A stretch of 64,000 nt of DNA from WHUA01 sp963711215 (lineage in GTDB: Bacteria > Pseudomonadota > Alphaproteobacteria > UBA8366): positions 558,001-622,000 of the forward strand of contig CAVQDH010000003.1 in assembly GCA_963711215.1 (NCBI GenBank). The letters are read 5' to 3'. Shown piece by piece: positions 60,234 through 64,000 of this stretch. Numbering within the stretch: the first letter of the stretch is position 1; every line of letters starts with the position of its first letter. Under the pieces are notes generated by a model. The model was given only the letters and a program-made list of their open reading frames with translations, was not told the origin of the DNA and searched no databases. The translations under genes were made by a program, and so were the position numbers.

Positions 60234-61361
60234 ATGAAACGGACAAAAGAACTAATCGGCGCAGCGGTGCTCGCCGCGATGGTTGCCGCAGTGCCAGCTT
60301 CGGCGGCAAACCTCAAGGCGGCCTATTTCGTTTCGCCGAAACACCCGATCGGCGTCGGATATCAGTTCCTCGCCGACGCGATCAAAAAGGAGTCCAAGGG
60401 CTCCGTGAAAATCCGCATCTTCGCCGGTGAGTCGCTGCTTGGCGCCAAGGCCATCTCCGACGGCGTGAAAGACGAGGTCGCGGACATGGGGCACGTCGTG
60501 GAGACGTACACGCCGGCCTATTACCCGCACGGGGTGATGATCAACGACCTCGCCATGGTGGGGCCGAACGACATGGCCGCCGCTATGGCGGTGACGGAGC
60601 TCAGCATCCTGGACTGCGCGGGCTGCGTTGCCGAGTTCGCGAAGCAGAACGCGATCTTCATGGCCGGGACGTCGACGCCGCCCTACGTGATCATCGCCAA
60701 GGGCGACTTCAACTCGATCGATAAGATCAGGACGAAAAAGCTGCGCGCCGCGGGCTCGCTGTGGGACCGGTTCTGCCGCTCGATCGGCGCGGTCGCGGTG
60801 AACATGCCGACGGCCGGCATGTATGAGGCGATCTCGCGCGGCACGCTCGACGGCGCGCTCTATGCCATCGGCGGCCTGAAGACCCATGGTCTCGGCGACG
60901 TCGCGACCCAGGTCATCATGCTGAATACCGGGTCGTTCCGCGCGGCGGCCCTGGTTTCGATGAACAAAAACAGCTGGAAGAAGCTCACCGCCAAGGAACG
61001 GGACGCCTTCATGCATGTCCTCCCGCGGATGGTCGTTCGCACCACGGCTGCCTTTGCCGAGGGCGACAAGGAGGGGCTGGCGGTCGCGAAGGCGAAGCAC
61101 ATCCCCTTGGTGCAGCCGGACGCCGAGCTGCTCCGCCGGCGGAACGAGTTCGTCGAGAAGGACCAGTCGCTGACGATCAAGAACGGGACGGAAAAGCTGA
61201 AGCTTACCGATTCGGCGGCGTTCGTCGGCAACTACAAGAAGCTGTACGCCAAGTATGAAAAGCTGATCGCGCCGATGGGCAACGACGAGAAGAAGCTCAG
61301 CGACCTGCTCTACAAGGAGGTCTATGCGAAGCTCGACCCGGCGACCTTCAGCAAGAAATAG
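60234..61361 (+). CDS. TRAP transporter substrate-binding protein (DctP)
   Basis: The 375-residue periplasmic protein has a signal peptide (ELIGAAVLAAMVAAVPASAA) and a DctP fold: FLADAIKKESKGSVKIRIFAG, with the ligand-carboxylate Arg expected near KKLRAAGSLWDRF, and PTAGMYEAISRGTLDGALY. It captures the substrate for the two permease subunits encoded upstream. The divergent hydratase/dehydrogenase genes suggest a short-chain or branched organic acid, which is inference. Confidence 0.92.
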   Translation: MKRTKELIGAAVLAAMVAAVPASAANLKAAYFVSPKHPIGVGYQFLADAIKKESKGSVKIRIFAGESLLGAKAISDGVKDEVADMGHVVETYTPAYYPHGVMINDLAMVGPNDMAAAMAVTELSILDCAGCVAEFAKQNAIFMAGTSTPPYVIIAKGDFNSIDKIRTKKLRAAGSLWDRFCRSIGAVAVNMPTAGMYEAISRGTLDGALYAIGGLKTHGLGDVATQVIMLNTGSFRAAALVSMNKNSWKKLTAKERDAFMHVLPRMVVRTTAAFAEGDKEGLAVAKAKHIPLVQPDAELLRRRNEFVEKDQSLTIKNGTEKLKLTDSAAFVGNYKKLYAKYEKLIAPMGNDEKKLSDLLYKEVYAKLDPATFSKK

Positions 61362-61468
61362 CCCGTCGGCGTCTGTCCGTGAGAGCGGCGGTGTTCGCGG
61401 CGGCTCGATCAATCTGCAATCACGCGGGATCAGTTGATTGCAGGCAAATTGATCGATTTTGAATAATT

Positions 61469-61504
61469 AGGAAGGCCCGCGTTCTTTCGGACGCGGGCCT
61501 TCCT
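61469..61504. terminator. strong hairpin between convergent dctP and PAS genes
   Basis: AGGAAGGCCCGCGT and ACGCGGGCCTTCCT form a perfect 14-bp stem with loop TCTTTCGG. There is no long T tract on the plus side. It probably works as a bidirectional terminator and overlaps the last bases of the PAS gene. Confidence 0.65.
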
Positions 61505-61992
61505 AGAAGAAGTATTCCTGGCCGACCAGGATAATGTTCACCGCCACGCCATCCTGCGACAGGGGCAGGTGGACGGATTCATAGTCGCGATACTTCTTGT
61601 CCGAGAAGAGCGCCTTGCCGAAATGGCGGACGGGGGCCGTCGATTGCAGGACGAAGTCATAGACCCGCGTGATGTCTTCGAGCAGCTGACCCTGATAGGC
61701 CTCGTCGAAATATTTGCCGGTGTTGTCGCGTCCGAGCGAACTCGGTGATGTGGGTCCCGATCAGGCGGAAGAACAGGCGCGGCGGCTCGGCTTCGACGCC
61801 GACGAGGGCGATATGCGCGAGAAGGGCCGGAATCTCCGTCGGCTCGATGTCGGCGCGCTGGGGCATCGCGCGTCCGGCACGCTTGCTCTCCCAGTATCGA
61901 TGCAGCTTCCGCAGCTTGTCCGAGCGAAAATCAAGAGCGTGGTCGGTCGTCGGCTGAAAGCGCTCGCTGAAAAGATTGACAGGGCTAGTCAT
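61503..61992 (-). CDS. PAS domain protein (PAS_5 type; one frame break)
   Basis: About 162 residues. KLRKLHRYWESKRAGRAMPQRADI is quoted in part: RYWESKR, AMPQRADIEPTEIPALLAHI and FFRLIGTHITEF match the short single-domain PAS_5 proteins common in Rhodospirillales. An extra base near 61737 breaks the frame; correction continues GRDNTGKYFDEAYQGQLLED and ends VGQEYFF. Start is the ATG at 61992; the longer upstream frame is not convincing. Ligand and partner are unknown. The 249 bases upstream hold nothing recognised. Confidence 0.8.
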
Positions 61993-62241
61993 GGCGTTCG
62001 GGCGGGTCGTTCGGCGTCTTTGAAGGAATGGCCGGCGCGCTGATAGGCGCGGATCGTTGCGCCAGCCGGAACGGGCTCCACTGCGTACGGTTCGTGGTTG
62101 CAACCGGCTTCCGTCGGCGGCGCAGATTAGACCGAAGCGCGGGCATCGAGAACCGCAAAAATTTATCTTCCGGTGCGACAATCGCGCGCGGATTGTTCTG
62201 CCGAATGGTGCTGACGCTTAGCTTGTATATGTCACGGCCGC

Positions 62242-62496
62242 TCAAGGCGCGTCGCGATCCGGTTCGGCGAGGACGCGACCGGCGGCGCGATTGGCGGCGC
62301 GCGCGCCGCGCCACACGCTGACCACGAGCGCGGCGAGGCAGCCGCCGAGCAACGTCATCTCGCCGGCGACGGCGCCGGTCCGGCTGTGGAGGAGGATGGC
62401 GGTAATCCCGACCACGGCGACGGTGCCCACCGCCAGGAATTCGTCGTCGACGAACAGCCCGGCGATCTCACGGGCAATCTTCTTGATCACGCTCAT
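62242..62496 (-). CDS. small membrane protein (84 aa) coupled to COG4280-type gene
   Basis: MSVIKKIAREIAGLFVDDEF leads into two hydrophobic segments (LAVGTVAVVGITAILL and LGGCLAALVVSVW). The start ATG overlaps the upstream gene's stop (ATGA), indicating translational coupling. I do not recognise the family; a subunit or accessory of the COG4280-type transporter is a reasonable guess. Confidence 0.65.
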   Translation of the reverse strand: MSVIKKIAREIAGLFVDDEFLAVGTVAVVGITAILLHSRTGAVAGEMTLLGGCLAALVVSVWRGARAANRAAGRVLAEPDRDAP

Positions 62497-63248
62497 CGCG
62501 GATACTCCGGTGCAAGGCGGCGTGCGGCGGGGATGGCCAGAAGGCTGACCATGAGAAAGATCCCGATGAAAGCGACGATGGCGCCGTCGTGGCCCGGCCA
62601 TGCAATGCCGAGCCCTTCGCCGGTCCAGAACACGCCGAAGGCGGACAGCATGACGCCGACGCCGAACTTGAGCGCGTTCTCCGGAACGCGGGCGAGCGGC
62701 CGGCGGATGGCGACGCCGATCGCGAGGACCAGGACACAGGCGGCAAAGGCGCCCAGCGTCGCCGGCCAGAGCAGACCGCGGCCCGCGCCGACGGCGATCA
62801 CGATGAAGGCGACTTCGAGGCCTTCCAGGACCGTCGCCTTGAACGCCGTGGCGCCCGCGATCCAGTCAAGGCGACGGCGCTGCCGGTGCGCCTCTTCGCG
62901 GAATTGCGCCGTCTCCGCGGCGAAGGCCGCCGTCTCGTCGTGGAGGGGGATGATGCCGGCGGCGCGCAAGATGGACTTCCGCAGCCATCGCAGCCCGAAC
63001 AGCAGAAGCAGCACGCCGATGAAAAGCTGGAGCAGATGAATCGGAACCTGGCCCAGCATCGGCCCGAGCGCGGCGATGAGCAGCGCCAGCAAGGCGACGC
63101 CGGCGAGCGTGCCCAGGGCGGCGGGCCGCCACCCCTGGATCGTCCCGACCGCCAGGATGATCGTGAAGGCCTCCACGACCTCGACGACGGAAGCGAGAAA
63201 GGCGGCGCCGATCGCCGGTGCGTCGGCGCTTAACCAAGCGATATCCAT
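62493..63248 (-). CDS. COG4280-type membrane protein, duplicated acidic motif
   Basis: The 251-residue protein has about seven helices and two related segments, SVVEVVEAFTIILAVG (about 20-35) and TVLEGLEVAFIVIAVG (about 139-154), each with an ExxE pair in a helix. This resembles the repeat plan of GDT1/TMEM165-like cation transporters, and the protein fits COG4280. Cation transport is inferred. It diverges from the RpiR regulator gene and is coupled to the small downstream membrane protein. Confidence 0.75.
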   Translation of the reverse strand: MDIAWLSADAPAIGAAFLASVVEVVEAFTIILAVGTIQGWRPAALGTLAGVALLALLIAALGPMLGQVPIHLLQLFIGVLLLLFGLRWLRKSILRAAGIIPLHDETAAFAAETAQFREEAHRQRRRLDWIAGATAFKATVLEGLEVAFIVIAVGAGRGLLWPATLGAFAACVLVLAIGVAIRRPLARVPENALKFGVGVMLSAFGVFWTGEGLGIAWPGHDGAIVAFIGIFLMVSLLAIPAARRLAPEYPR

Positions 63249-63299
63249 CGGTTAAACCCTCTTCGAGACGGCGGCCGCGCGCCGGTCCCGAATCGTGTG

Positions 63300-63343
63300 T
63301 TGTGAACATTACGAATTGTTAGTACAATGTAGTGTACACAACA
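63300..63343 (+). promoter_or_regulatory. sigma-70-like promoter with overlapping dyad, upstream of RpiR gene
   Basis: TTGTGA (63300-63305), 17 bases, TACAAT (63323-63328). An imperfect dyad, TGTTAGTAC (63317-63325) and GTACACAACA (63334-63343), overlaps the -10 box, as an autoregulatory operator would. The region is strikingly AT-rich. Confidence 0.45.
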
Positions 63344-63379
63344 TCAAGATCAAGAGAAGAGTCAAGAGGGTCTTTCAGC

Positions 63380-64000
63380 GTGGATCGTAGCTCGGCATTC
63401 GAAGCGCGCGTGGCCGCCGGCCTGGAGCGGATGAGCCCGGCGGAACGGCGGGTCGTCCGGTTCTTCCAGGACAATCGCGAGGAAGTCCTCGTCGCCTCGG
63501 CCCTGGCGCTCGCGTCGAAGATCGGCACAAGCGACGCCACGGTCATCCGCGCCGCGAAGGCGCTCGGCTATTCGGGGCTGGACGCGCTGCGGCGGGCGCT
63601 GGCGTCCGAGCTGCGCCGCGATCTGTCGCCGGCTTCCCGGCTGGCGCGGACGCTCGGCGCGGTGCAGGATCGATCCGAATCGCCTTTCGGCCTGACGCTC
63701 GATATCCACGCGGAAGCGCTCGAGCGGCTGCGCCGCGACGTCGCACCGGCGGATTTCGAGGCGGCGGTCGGCCTTGTTACCGCGGCACGGCGGGTCTTCA
63801 TCTTCGGCATCGGGCCGTCGAGCGCAATCGCCGACTATTTCGCCATACAGCTCGGGCGGTTCGGGATCGACGGCGCCAGCCTGACGCAGACCGGCCTTCT
63901 GCTCGCCGACGGCCTGCATCGGCTGCGGCAGGGCGATGCGGTCATTATCCTCGCCTACGGCCGGGTCTATCGGGAGCTCGCGGCGCTCCTCGACCGCGCG
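63380..64000 (+). CDS. MurR/RpiR family transcriptional regulator (partial, cut by window end)
   Basis: From the GTG at 63380 (after AGAGGG) 207 codons run open to the edge. The N-terminal HTH of the RpiR type is seen in MSPAERRVVRFFQ, ASKIGTSDATVIRAAKALGY; the SIS sugar-isomerase domain starts at RRVFIFGIGPSSAIADYFA. Such regulators sense phosphosugars. The 3' end is not in the window. It probably controls itself through the dyad upstream and perhaps the divergent membrane-protein operon. Confidence 0.88.
   Translation, partial: MDRSSAFEARVAAGLERMSPAERRVVRFFQDNREEVLVASALALASKIGTSDATVIRAAKALGYSGLDALRRALASELRRDLSPASRLARTLGAVQDRSESPFGLTLDIHAEALERLRRDVAPADFEAAVGLVTAARRVFIFGIGPSSAIADYFAIQLGRFGIDGASLTQTGLLLADGLHRLRQGDAVIILAYGRVYRELAALLDRA

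Overview
The window is high-GC DNA (roughly two thirds G+C by eye) with gene families typical of Alphaproteobacteria, probably a Rhodospirillales-like environmental heterotroph. The taxon is inferred from a PAS_5-type PAS protein, TRAP transport, HflK/HflC, an alpha-E/ATP-grasp pair, a DsbB/DUF5993 pair and alphaproteobacterial-style palindromic repeats. No rRNA, tRNA, CRISPR array, prophage or insertion sequence was recognised.

Layout. 0-4.9 kb (minus strand): alpha-E protein and circularly permuted ATP-grasp enzyme, a cyclic-nucleotide-binding EAL phosphodiesterase, and a DUF3307 membrane protein. 4.9-12.7 kb: an AT-rich block with a dyad upstream of a LuxR-type regulator that lacks its phospho-aspartate, then a CinA-like protein, GNAT, polysaccharide deacetylase, DUF4168 protein, MFS exporter, and queC with a queuosine-precursor transporter. 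13-19 kb: SDR, FAD oxidoreductase, a ketopantoate-reductase-like / micro-protein / hydrolase operon, and DsbB with an unlisted 51-residue membrane partner. 19-25 kb: TauD-type dioxygenase, hydroxyacid dehydrogenase and a translationally coupled otsB-GH15-otsA trehalose operon. 25-30 kb: DAO-type oxidase, IclR regulator, TauE exporter, lactonase-like hydrolase and a PEP-CTERM-like protein. 30.6-41 kb: a probable catabolic island (thiolase-like protein with DUF35, TPP enzyme, Rieske oxygenase, zinc alcohol dehydrogenase, SDR, TauD). 42-46 kb: hflK-hflC, PrpD-family protein and cyclophilin-like protein. 46-52.3 kb: complete TolC/adaptor/RND efflux operon. 52.7-58 kb: beta-glucosidase, an ABC protein with degraded ATPase motifs, an iron alcohol dehydrogenase and two single-hotdog dehydratases. 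58.2-61.4 kb: TRAP transporter operon. 61.5-64 kb: PAS protein, COG4280-type membrane protein and an RpiR regulator cut by the window edge.

The most striking technical feature is that more than twenty otherwise well-conserved genes between 11 and 62 kb are broken by single-base indels, nearly all one-base insertions (about 45 events by my reading). I read these as assembly/sequencing errors, not pseudogenisation, and give the whole span of each gene.

Biologically, the strongest leads are motif losses in otherwise intact proteins (regulator without phospho-Asp, thiolase without Cys, SDR without its Ser-Tyr-Lys triad, ABC protein with all ATPase motifs altered), the domain pairing of a cAMP-type sensor with an EAL phosphodiesterase, a recombinase-like micro-protein inside a metabolic operon, and a three-copy palindromic repeat in which one copy carries a nested two-hairpin insertion.
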